From JAATFY01 sp049276515 (GTDB lineage Bacteria > Pseudomonadota > Alphaproteobacteria > UBA9219): DNA of 7,938 bases. Positions within the stretch are counted from its first letter, which is position 1, and every line of letters begins with the position of its first letter. The notes under the pieces were generated by a model. It was not told the origin of the DNA. It was given only the letters and a program-made list of their open reading frames with translations, and searched no databases. Made by a program: the position numbers and the translations under genes. Shown here piece by piece: positions 1 to 5,318 of the stretch. Location of the stretch: the NCBI GenBank assembly GCA_049276515.1, contig JBASWO010000029.1:1-7938 (forward strand), read 5' to 3'.

Positions 1-101
1 TCTTCGCTGAAACCGCATGGTTTCAGATCAAGGGCTTTGCCGTTCCGCCTATTTCAAGGAACGGTGAACGACCGCCGCAAGGTGGATTTGAGGAGATTAT
101 T
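1..101 (+). promoter_or_regulatory. Structured leader RNA with three consecutive hairpins (candidate cis-regulatory RNA, class unknown)
   Basis: Three hairpins follow one another directly before the first gene. Hairpin 1 pairs 7-14 with 19-26, a perfect 8-bp stem closed by a GCAT loop. Hairpin 2 pairs 40-46 with 58-64, a perfect 7-bp stem that can be extended downward through 36-39/65-68 using two G-U pairs, with an 11-nt loop. Hairpin 3 pairs 72-76 with 81-85, with a GCAA (GNRA-type) tetraloop, and ends only four bases before the GAGGAG ribosome binding site. GGGC at 32-35 could also pair with GCCT at 47-50 in the loop of hairpin 2. The stretch looks more GC-rich than the gene it precedes. 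I do not recognise the SAM-I or SAM-II consensus. The frame of the downstream gene is open through this stretch to the window edge, so part of it could instead be coding, and any upstream portion of the RNA is missing. Confidence 0.45.
90..95 (+). promoter_or_regulatory. Ribosome binding site GAGGAG that supports the start at 102
   Basis: GAGGAG lies six bases before the ATG at 102, an ideal Shine-Dalgarno spacing. It is the main reason to start the first gene at 102, although its frame stays open upstream to the edge of the window. Confidence 0.75.
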
Positions 102-1034
102 ATGGGCGTGCCGTTTACCAGTACCCACATCTATCACATCACCGATACATTCGATGATCGTGCAAAAGGTAAAATTGATGGGGCTTACTCGAAGCATAGA
201 GGCGTTATTGGTCTTCGCGATGCTGGTTACACCTTAACACCAGCACTTAATACCATCGATATCGGAATTTCTGTTTCAGAATTTATAACCAATACCGAAA
301 GACCTGATGTACTGGTTATCGCCGTCAATTGTGCGGGCCCTGATAATGATAAGGGCACAGATGACAATGTGCGCAATGATTTTTTCTGCGCTCAATTACG
401 GGATAATGTTGTCGTTTGTGGTACCAGCAATGGCGTCGAATTTTCATATGTGAAAAATCGTATTGAGAGACTTTATCGTCTTACCAATACAAACGATCGT
501 AAAAGCCAATTCCGCTCACTTGAGATCTTGCCTGAACATACACTTCTTTTCTCGGACCCAGAGCGGCGTGCTAACCTTATTGCATCAGGTATTCTGAAAG
601 AAGAAGATGTTGATCTGATTGTTCCTTCTGTTCCATCAGTTACCCACGTGCATGAAATTGACAATTTTCGTAACGTTAAGCTCGTTCCTTCAGAAGATGA
701 TCTTGAACTTCTGCGCAGACTTGATGGTAAGAGCATTGATTTTGAGTTTGGAGCAACGTCTCTTGAAGTTACACCTCGTCAAGCAGCAACCGGCGCTGCA
801 CATAAAGCTCTCGTGGAACCCACCTTATTTAGGGCTGAATTGGGAACAAATGTTGCCGCCCTACGCTCAAGCTCGCGTCGTTTATTAGGTAGCCGCGAGG
901 CTGAAGTTGAAAGTGCGATACCTATTATCGCCACAATGCGCAGAGTTCCAGCGGAAACGCCTCCCAATTATGAGGTGCCGATTATTGGCGCCCCTGTTTG
1001 GCTAAAACCGGCTCCAACACGCCTTGCAGCATAA
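102..1034 (+). CDS. Divergent SAM hydrolase / SAM hydroxide adenosyltransferase (DUF62)-like protein
   Basis: A 310-aa soluble protein with no signal peptide or membrane segment. By eye it follows the motif order of the DUF62 superfamily (SAM + water giving adenosine + methionine; relatives include fluorinase and chlorinase). There is an early ITD (13-15, family TDFG), a hydrophobic strand ending VNCAGP (75-80, family VDPGVG), a strand ending GTSNG (107-111, family PDNG) followed by a helix, and IDNFRNV (186-192) where the C-terminal domain of the family has a motif like IDRFGN. Several family residues are replaced (DPG by NCA, PD by TS), so catalytic activity is uncertain. The tail after about residue 225 is not recognised. 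The start at 102 rests on the ribosome binding site, but the frame is open to base 3, so an N-terminal extension cannot be excluded. It is first in a + strand cluster with a MetA homologue, which fits a role around SAM and methionine. The family call is a visual alignment, not a search result. Confidence 0.5.
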   Translation: MGVPFTSTHIYHITDTFDDRAKGKIDGAYSKHRGVIGLRDAGYTLTPALNTIDIGISVSEFITNTERPDVLVIAVNCAGPDNDKGTDDNVRNDFFCAQLRDNVVVCGTSNGVEFSYVKNRIERLYRLTNTNDRKSQFRSLEILPEHTLLFSDPERRANLIASGILKEEDVDLIVPSVPSVTHVHEIDNFRNVKLVPSEDDLELLRRLDGKSIDFEFGATSLEVTPRQAATGAAHKALVEPTLFRAELGTNVAALRSSSRRLLGSREAEVESAIPIIATMRRVPAETPPNYEVPIIGAPVWLKPAPTRLAA

Positions 1035-1055
1035 CTTACACCGGAATTAACCGGA

Positions 1056-1086
1056 GGGTTTTTACCGCAACCCAATCAAAAGCGGT
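1056..1086 (+). ncRNA. Predicted compact H-type pseudoknot in the leader of the 101-aa gene
   Basis: GGGTT (1056-1060) pairs with AACCC (1069-1073), and ACCGC (1064-1068) pairs with GCGGT (1082-1086). The two 5-bp stems interleave as a classical H-type pseudoknot. The TTT loop (1061-1063) crosses stem 2, no base separates the stems, and the A-rich loop AATCAAAA (1074-1081) spans stem 1. These lengths fit known pseudoknot geometry, and the U-rich and A-rich loops resemble those forming base triples in small riboswitches. A run of six Ts overlaps the end of stem 2, and the ribosome binding site AAGGAG (1094-1099) follows. Folding could affect translation or early termination. I match it to no named riboswitch class. 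Confidence 0.45.
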
Positions 1087-1093
1087 TTTTTAT

Positions 1094-1099
1094 AAGGAG
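1094..1099 (+). promoter_or_regulatory. Ribosome binding site AAGGAG fixing the start at 1106
   Basis: AAGGAG sits six bases before the ATG at 1106. It decides between this start and the longer in-frame reading from 998, which would overlap the end of the preceding gene and run through the predicted pseudoknot. Confidence 0.8.
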
Positions 1100-1105
1100 A
1101 GTAAA

Positions 1106-1411
1106 ATGAGTGAAGGTCAAAAATATTATGTTTTTACAAATAAGGCGAATGCAGCTCCGGGTATTCGACAACAGTTGACGGATGCTGGATTTGAGGTTGC
1201 CAATTTTTATCAGGACAGCCGCAATCCAGAATGTTTTACTGTTACAGCCTCCGTCTTAAAGACGGATGAGCTTCGGGCTATACTGAACGTAGCAAAAGCA
1301 GCATGCGTACTTCGTTATTTTGGAGACGTGCACACCTTTAGCACCGAGTCCTCAGCCGCACGGGTAGAAAAGCCCGCGCGCCGCCCTCTATTTGCCCCTG
1401 AAGTCGGATAA
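1106..1411 (+). CDS. Small protein with ACT-like (ferredoxin-like) layout, function unknown
   Basis: A 101-aa protein that I do not recognise by name. The sequence suggests a beta-alpha-beta-beta-alpha-beta order. Strand 1 is around YYVFTNK (7-13). APGIRQQL (17-24) has the Pro-Gly turn into a helix that is typical of the loop and first helix of ACT domains. Strand 2 is around GFEVANFY (28-35), strand 3 around CFTVTAS (43-49), and a second helix begins at TDELRAIL (53-60). The last strand is around CVLRYFG (67-73), followed by a basic, Pro/Ala-rich tail. ACT domains usually bind amino acids and regulate metabolic enzymes. The gene ends only seven bases before the MetA homologue, so the two are almost certainly co-transcribed, and a role in sensing or controlling methionine metabolism is a reasonable inference. 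The fold is inferred by eye. The gene itself is well supported by a strong ribosome binding site. Confidence 0.7.
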   Translation: MSEGQKYYVFTNKANAAPGIRQQLTDAGFEVANFYQDSRNPECFTVTASVLKTDELRAILNVAKAACVLRYFGDVHTFSTESSAARVEKPARRPLFAPEVG

Positions 1412-1418
1412 ATATTTT

Positions 1419-2402
1419 ATGCCCGTTATTGTTAATGCTCGTGATCCGCACCCGTTTTTGCCTTCGCTCGGTGATCCTGCCGCGATTGAAGCTGAACGGG
1501 CGCGGCATCAGGACATTCGCCCCATGGAAATTGCCATCATTAATTTGATGGCAGACAAAATGGCGACGGAACGGCAGTTGGCTTACTGGCTTGGCAATAC
1601 CATGCTGCAAGTTAATCTGACTTTTGCGACAACAGATAGTTATGTGAAAGACATCCATGCCGGGCGCGCATCTAAAAATACGCCGCCCGAGCATATCAAG
1701 AAATTTTATCATGCCTTTAGCGACATCAAAGATAAGAAATTTGATGGGCTGATTGTCACAGGTGTCAATGCACTCAAACCTACAGTCGGTGAAGAAGAGA
1801 TCTGGCCTGAAGTCATCAAAATTTTAGATTGGTCAGCTGACAATGTTTTGTCATCACTCTTTTTATGTTGGGGCGCCAAGGCTGCTCTCAAATACTTCCA
1901 CAACATTGAAAGCTATAAAGGCGATCGGAAAACTTGGGGGCTTTTTACACATCAACTCGTCTCAGATAAAACAGGATTACTTTCAGGCTTTCCCGATCGT
2001 TTTCAAGTACCGGTATCGCGCTGGAAGAGCCCTCGCAAAGCCGACATTCTTGATCATCCGGATCTTGAGATTGTCGCTGAATGTAATGAAAGTGGCCCCA
2101 ATATCATGGTGGAATCGAGCCCCTATGATGATGGCAGTTTGCATTACCCCAAACGCGTTTATGTTTTGAACCATCCCGAATATGATACCGAAAGCTTGAA
2201 GACAGAATATGAGCGCGACATAGCCATCGATCCTGCTATCGCGCCACCACGTCATTATTTTCCAGGCGACAATCTTGCTGCAAAACCCCTGAATACATGG
2301 CGCCACACAGCCCATCTCTACACCAATTGGATCAAGGCTATTTACGAAGCCACCCCTTATGAAATGGCTGATATTCCGCAGGCTTTTACACAGGCTGCGT
2401 GA
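1419..2402 (+). CDS. metA: Homoserine O-acyltransferase, MetA family (divergent; acyl donor uncertain)
   Basis: A 327-aa cytosolic enzyme of the MetA family, which transfers succinyl or acetyl from CoA to homoserine at the start of methionine synthesis. Visible family features are QDIRPMEIAIINLM (31-44, family QxIRPLxIxxLNLMP), NTPPEHIKKFY (87-97), FDGLIVTG (108-115), the catalytic cysteine in FLCWGAKAA (Cys150), PVSRW (198-202), the catalytic His252 and Glu254 in NHPEYDT, HYFPGDN (279-285), and TPYEM near the end. The length is close to the usual value of roughly 300-310. The acyl-specificity loop reads GVNALKP (115-121), where well-known members have GAPLG (succinyl) or GAPVE (acetyl). The key position is therefore neither Gly nor Glu, and the donor cannot be predicted. 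I start it at ATG 1419, whose MPVIV resembles the MPI start of homologues. The ribosome binding site is weak (GGAT at 1406-1409). The TTG at 1392 is a less likely start. A homologue with another substrate, such as serine, is possible. Confidence 0.85.
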   Translation: MPVIVNARDPHPFLPSLGDPAAIEAERARHQDIRPMEIAIINLMADKMATERQLAYWLGNTMLQVNLTFATTDSYVKDIHAGRASKNTPPEHIKKFYHAFSDIKDKKFDGLIVTGVNALKPTVGEEEIWPEVIKILDWSADNVLSSLFLCWGAKAALKYFHNIESYKGDRKTWGLFTHQLVSDKTGLLSGFPDRFQVPVSRWKSPRKADILDHPDLEIVAECNESGPNIMVESSPYDDGSLHYPKRVYVLNHPEYDTESLKTEYERDIAIDPAIAPPRHYFPGDNLAAKPLNTWRHTAHLYTNWIKAIYEATPYEMADIPQAFTQAA

Positions 2403-2411
2403 AAATAAAGA

Positions 2412-2437
2412 GGGTCTTGCCTGGTAAGCCCGCTTTT
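2412..2437 (+). terminator. Hairpin with short T-run after the metA homologue (weak terminator or attenuator)
   Basis: GGG (2412-2414) plus CTTGC (2416-2420) pairs with GTAAG (2424-2428) plus CCC (2429-2431). This gives an 8-bp stem with one bulged T, one G-U pair and a three-base loop. It is followed by GC and then TTTT (2434-2437). The T-run is short and offset, so termination may be partial. The hairpin lies 10 bases past the stop codon and could separate expression of the metA homologue from the next gene. Confidence 0.4.
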
Positions 2438-2465
2438 GACTATAAAACCCCACGATTTTTTTAAA
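2436..2465 (+). promoter_or_regulatory. Possible promoter before the 94-aa gene
   Basis: TTGACT (2436-2441) matches the -35 consensus at five of six positions. TTTAAA (2460-2465), 18 bases later, is a weak -10 in a very AT-rich stretch. Together with the hairpin just upstream this suggests that the 94-aa gene may have its own start of transcription. The -10 call is poor. Confidence 0.3.
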
Positions 2466-2476
2466 AATATGTTGGG
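2449..2476 (+). promoter_or_regulatory. AT-rich hairpin covering the ribosome binding site region of the 94-aa gene
   Basis: CCCA (2449-2452) can pair with TGGG (2473-2476), and ATTTTT (2455-2460) with AAAAAT (2463-2468), giving a stem with an internal loop. GGGA (2474-2477) is the only Shine-Dalgarno-like sequence before the ATG at 2486, and most of it lies in the outer stem. It could therefore limit translation. The inner stem is A-T only, so stability is doubtful. Confidence 0.3.
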
Positions 2477-2485
2477 ATATATAAA

Positions 2486-2770
2486 ATGGCGCGCGCTGCT
2501 TATATTATTGCTGTTGACTCAGGTATTGATGTGACTTTGGCTTCGCGCCATCTCGAAAGAAAAGGCGCGACAGTTGTGAGCTATGATCAAGCTGGAGGCG
2601 CCTTTACTGTTCATACTCCTGATGGGGAAACTTCAGCAGCAGTTGAAAGCTTTTTAAAGGGTGATGATAGACCCGCATCCATCACGGGCTACCAAAAAAT
2701 GGCTGTTCTTGAGACGAACCGGCCCATTTTTAAAGCCGTTCGAGAAATTTTATTGTCACTAAGCGCATAA
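2486..2770 (+). CDS. Small protein, paralogue of the 83-aa gene that follows; function unknown
   Basis: A 94-aa soluble protein that I do not recognise. The predicted order is strand (AYIIAVD, 5-11), helix (about 14-27), strand (TVVSYD, 29-34), strand (AFTVHTPD, 39-46), helix (about 50-59), strand (around ASITGYQ, 64-70), then a C-terminal helix (80-93). This is compatible with an ACT-like or other ferredoxin-like fold. It aligns without gaps to the 83-aa protein encoded at 2864. The best shared block is FTVHTPD...AAVESFL (40-57), where the partner has LTCHAPD...AAIEGYI, so the His-x-Pro-Asp and Ala-Ala-x-Glu positions are common to both. The ribosome binding site is weak (GGGA at 2474-2477). 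It follows the metA homologue after 83 bases holding two possible hairpins. A regulatory or ligand-binding role is conjecture from size, fold and context. Confidence 0.7.
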   Translation: MARAAYIIAVDSGIDVTLASRHLERKGATVVSYDQAGGAFTVHTPDGETSAAVESFLKGDDRPASITGYQKMAVLETNRPIFKAVREILLSLSA

Positions 2771-2796
2771 ATTTTATAGGCGCCACTCTCTCTTAC

Positions 2797-2824
2797 TTGT
2801 CAAAAACAAATATCTATCTATAAG
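2797..2824 (+). promoter_or_regulatory. Sigma70-like promoter before the 83-aa gene
   Basis: TTGTCA (2797-2802) and TATAAG (2819-2824) each match consensus at five of six positions, with a 16-base spacer. Transcription would begin near 2831, next to the palindrome TGCGCGCA (2825-2832), about 30 bases before the start codon at 2864. The 83-aa gene may therefore be expressed independently of the genes upstream. Confidence 0.5.
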
Positions 2825-2855
2825 TGCGCGCATCTTTTTACCCTTTACGATTCTT

Positions 2856-2860
2856 GAGGA
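2856..2860 (+). promoter_or_regulatory. Ribosome binding site GAGGA
   Basis: GAGGA ends three bases before the ATG at 2864. The match is good but the spacing is shorter than usual. No other in-frame start with a better site is apparent. Confidence 0.55.
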
Positions 2861-2863
2861 TTT

Positions 2864-3115
2864 ATGTTTCAATTTAGCGACCCTATTTGTTTAGAATTTA
2901 AAAACGTAGCCGCATTCACAACGGTGAGACAAGCACTTGTAGATTTAAAAGCCGTCGTCACAAGGGAAGTGAAAGGAATATCACTGACCTGCCACGCGCC
3001 TGATGAACAACATTTCGCAGCCATTGAAGGCTATATTGATACGACCTTCAAAGACGGGCGTTCTTTTATAAAAGTTTCCAGACAAACACGCTGCGCCCTT
3101 ACTCCCGCTGCTTAA
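2864..3115 (+). CDS. Small protein, paralogue of the preceding 94-aa gene; function unknown
   Basis: An 83-aa soluble protein that I do not recognise. It aligns end to end and without gaps, at an offset of one residue, with the first three quarters of the 94-aa protein encoded at 2486. The strongest match is LTCHAPD...AAIEGYI (41-58). The predicted order is strand (ICLEFK, 8-13), helix (about 16-28), strand (AVVTREV, 30-36), strand (ISLTCHA, 39-45), helix (about 50-59), strand (RSFIKVS, 66-72). This is the same ferredoxin-like order, without the C-terminal helix of the partner. It carries two cysteines (43 and 77). It has its own likely promoter and ends 12 bases before the shared terminator, so it is the last gene of the cluster. 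Duplication of an ancestral small gene is the simplest explanation of the pair. Confidence 0.7.
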   Translation: MFQFSDPICLEFKNVAAFTTVRQALVDLKAVVTREVKGISLTCHAPDEQHFAAIEGYIDTTFKDGRSFIKVSRQTRCALTPAA

Positions 3116-3127
3116 GGCAGATATAAA

Positions 3128-3166
3128 AAAAGCCCCACTTCCCTTGAGGAATGGGGCTTTTCTTTT
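3128..3166. terminator. Strong bidirectional intrinsic terminator between convergent genes
   Basis: AAAAGCCCCA (3128-3137) pairs with TGGGGCTTTT (3152-3161), ten perfect base pairs. After a bulged C the stem continues with TTCC (3139-3142) and GGAA (3148-3151) around a CTTGA loop. On the - strand the stem runs into seven Ts (As at 3125-3131). On the + strand it runs into TTTTCTTTT (3158-3166). It ends both the 83-aa gene and atpA, and is the evidence that the atp transcript stops after atpA. Confidence 0.92.
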
Positions 3167-3181
3167 GGTGTCGCTTAATCT

Positions 3182-4711
3182 TTAAGCGAAAACGCGGCCA
3201 TAATTTTCGATGAAAGCTTTTAGCTTTTCTTCGGTTTCTGGCTTGATCTGTTTATCTGTACGTACGGCTGCCAACAAATCAGCACCCTTGCCACGCAATT
3301 CGCGCAAGAGGCCCTGTTCGTAGCGTGAAACATCTTCAACTTTGACCTTGTCGAGATAGCCTTTAACGCCGGCGTAAATCACACAGACCTGCTCTTCAAC
3401 GGCAAGTGGTGAGTATTGCGCTTGCTTCAAAAGTTCTGTGAGACGACGTCCACGGTTCAGAAGCTTTTGTGTCGCGGGGTCAAGATCTGATGCGAACTGT
3501 GAGAAAGCTTCCATTTCACGGAACTGAGCAAGCTCAAGCTTGATCGAACCCGCAACCTGCTTCATCGCCTTGATCTGCGCGGCCGAACCAACACGGCTGA
3601 CCGAGAGACCGACGTTGATCGCTGGACGAACGCCTTTGTAGAATAAGCCTGTTTCCAAGAAGATCTGACCATCGGTGATGGAGATAACGTTGGTTGGAAT
3701 GTAAGCCGAAACGTCGCCTGCTTGTGTTTCAATAACGGGCAGCGCGGTAAGTGAACCACCACCTTTGCTATCATTCATTTTCGCTGCACGTTCGAGCAAA
3801 CGTGAGTGAAGATAGAACACGTCGCCAGGGTAAGCTTCACGACCTGGTGGACGGCGCAGCAGCAAGGACATCTGACGATAGGCCACAGCTTGCTTTGACA
3901 AATCGTCATAAACGATAAGGGCGTGCATGCCATTGTCACGGAAAAACTCGCCCATCGCGCAGCCCGTATAAGGTGCCAAGAATTGAAGCGGTGCAGGCTC
4001 AGATGCCGTTGATGCAACAACGATTGAATATTGCATCGCACCTGCATCTTCGAGTGTCTTAACAATCTGAGCAACAGTTGAACGCTTCTGACCAATCGCC
4101 ACATAGATGCAATAAAGCTTCTTCGATTCGTCTGTACCTTGATTAATCGCTTTTTGATTGATGAAGGTATCAAGGGCAACAGCGGTCTTACCGGTCTGAC
4201 GATCGCCAATGATCAATTCACGTTGACCACGACCAACAGGAACCAAGCTATCGATGGCTTTGAGGCCTGTTTGCATCGGCTCGTTAACAGACTTACGTGG
4301 AATGATGCCAGGGGCCTTCACTTCAACACGCGTCATCTTGACGTCTTTGAGAGGACCCTTGCCGTCAATCGGATTGCCGAGCGCATCGACAACACGGCCC
4401 AGCAAGCCTTTGCCAACAGGCACTTCAACGATGGTGTCGGTACGCTTGACCATATCACCTTCGCGGATTGAGCGGTCATCACCAAAGATAACAACGCCGA
4501 CATTGTCACTTTCCAAATTCAGCGCCATACCTTTAACGCCACTTTGGAATTCCACCATTTCACCGGCACGAACATTGTCGAGGCCATAAACGCGGGCAAC
4601 GCCGTCACCAACCGACAGAACCTGACCAACTTCAGCGACTTCTGCCATGGCGCCAAAATTGGCGATCTCTTTTTTCAAAACAGATGAAATTTCCGAAACG
4701 CGAATATCCAT
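3182..4711 (-). CDS. atpA: F1F0 ATP synthase subunit alpha
   Basis: A 509-aa alpha subunit of the F1 head, of normal length and complete. It is the non-catalytic nucleotide-binding partner of beta at the cytoplasmic face of the membrane. The N-terminal domain begins MDIRVSEISSVLKK and contacts the delta subunit. The P-loop is GDRQTGKT (169-176), the Walker B strand ends ALIVYDD (264-270), and the alpha/beta signature PAINVGLSVS (363-372) is followed by the conserved Arg373 that reaches into the beta catalytic site. The start codon is one base past the atpH stop, with AAAAGGGAG nine bases before it, so translation is probably coupled to atpH. atpG would normally follow in alphaproteobacteria. 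Here a terminator begins within about 60 bases of the stop codon and the next gene is convergent, so gamma, beta and epsilon must be encoded elsewhere. Confidence 0.98.
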   Translation of the reverse strand: MDIRVSEISSVLKKEIANFGAMAEVAEVGQVLSVGDGVARVYGLDNVRAGEMVEFQSGVKGMALNLESDNVGVVIFGDDRSIREGDMVKRTDTIVEVPVGKGLLGRVVDALGNPIDGKGPLKDVKMTRVEVKAPGIIPRKSVNEPMQTGLKAIDSLVPVGRGQRELIIGDRQTGKTAVALDTFINQKAINQGTDESKKLYCIYVAIGQKRSTVAQIVKTLEDAGAMQYSIVVASTASEPAPLQFLAPYTGCAMGEFFRDNGMHALIVYDDLSKQAVAYRQMSLLLRRPPGREAYPGDVFYLHSRLLERAAKMNDSKGGGSLTALPVIETQAGDVSAYIPTNVISITDGQIFLETGLFYKGVRPAINVGLSVSRVGSAAQIKAMKQVAGSIKLELAQFREMEAFSQFASDLDPATQKLLNRGRRLTELLKQAQYSPLAVEEQVCVIYAGVKGYLDKVKVEDVSRYEQGLLRELRGKGADLLAAVRTDKQIKPETEEKLKAFIENYGRVFA

Positions 4712-4712
4712 A

Positions 4713-5318
4713 TTAGGCTGCTCCCTTTTGCGTATGGCTTTGTGATTTTAATTGGCGCTCAAGCCGCGCCAGCTTAGCTTTGACCGAGGCGTCGATCAGA
4801 CGTGATCCGAGTTTGACAACGAGACCGCCTAGCAAACTGGCATCTTCGCGAACCGTGATGTGGACCTTGCCACCTGCCAATTCGCGTAAATTACCTGCCA
4901 ACAACTCTTGTTGAGCTGCTGACAAAGGCGTGGCTGAGCGAACTTCAGCGCTGTACTCGCCACGACGTGTCGCGAGTTCAGACAAAAAATTATCAATCAT
5001 TGCAGGCAACTCGGGCAAACGACGTTTTTGTGCCACGGCCATAAGGAAATTTGCTGTGAGCTTATTGAGCTTTGCTGTTTCTGCGACCTGCCGCATGGCC
5101 TTGACCAGTTGCGCACGGGTAAGACGTGGATGAGCGGCGATCGCGCGAAATTCTGTACTTTCTTGCTGGAGATTACGCAAAGCACGAAGATCGGATGCGA
5201 CAGCATCAAGCTGCTTTTGCTCATCGGCCAATTCATACAAAGCGCCAGCATAGCGGCGCGCTAAAATGGCGGCGTCTCCAGCGATAATCTGTGTGGTTAC
5301 TTGTTGCGACAAGGCCAT
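4713..5318 (-). CDS. atpH: F1F0 ATP synthase subunit delta (OSCP homologue)
   Basis: A 201-aa delta subunit, which ties the F1 head to the peripheral stalk. ARRYAGALYELADE (20-33) is the conserved start of the N-terminal helical domain (family RYAxALFELA). GGLVVKLGSRLIDAS (164-178) is the C-terminal signature. The length is slightly above the usual 175-190 because about 18 residues precede the conserved block. The start is uncertain. I give ATG 5318, but AAGGA lies only one base upstream of it, too close for a good site. The same AAGGA is seven bases before an in-frame TTG at 5312, which would give a protein two residues shorter. An in-frame ATG at 5432 would add 38 residues with no resemblance to the family. 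It is first in the atpH-atpA transcript. A TATAAT box lies about 120 bases upstream. Confidence 0.93.
   Translation of the reverse strand: MALSQQVTTQIIAGDAAILARRYAGALYELADEQKQLDAVASDLRALRNLQQESTEFRAIAAHPRLTRAQLVKAMRQVAETAKLNKLTANFLMAVAQKRRLPELPAMIDNFLSELATRRGEYSAEVRSATPLSAAQQELLAGNLRELAGGKVHITVREDASLLGGLVVKLGSRLIDASVKAKLARLERQLKSQSHTQKGAA

Noticed and set aside
1..101. Known SAM-I or SAM-II riboswitch
   Set aside because: The conserved cores of those classes as I know them are not present, and the three separate hairpins do not form a closed multi-branch junction within the visible sequence.
37..237. 66-aa open frame overlapping the leader and the start of the first gene
   Set aside because: It overlaps the better supported gene at 102 in another frame, has no ribosome binding site and no recognisable motif.
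1064..1091. Simple intrinsic terminator formed by ACCGC/GCGGT and the T-run
   Set aside because: The stem is only 5 bp with a 13-base loop, poor for termination; the interlocking stem makes a pseudoknot more likely, though attenuation is not excluded.
998..1105. N-terminal extension of the 101-aa protein from an ATG at 998
   Set aside because: It would overlap the preceding gene and translate the predicted pseudoknot; AAGGAG clearly serves the ATG at 1106.
1392..1418. TTG start adding nine residues to the MetA homologue
   Set aside because: It overlaps the previous gene, lacks a good ribosome site, and the ATG at 1419 matches the usual MPI-type start of the family.
1338..1712. Long antisense open frame opposite the start of the MetA homologue
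   Set aside because: It is a shadow of a gene with clear family motifs and shows none of its own; the same holds for the other antisense frames in the window.
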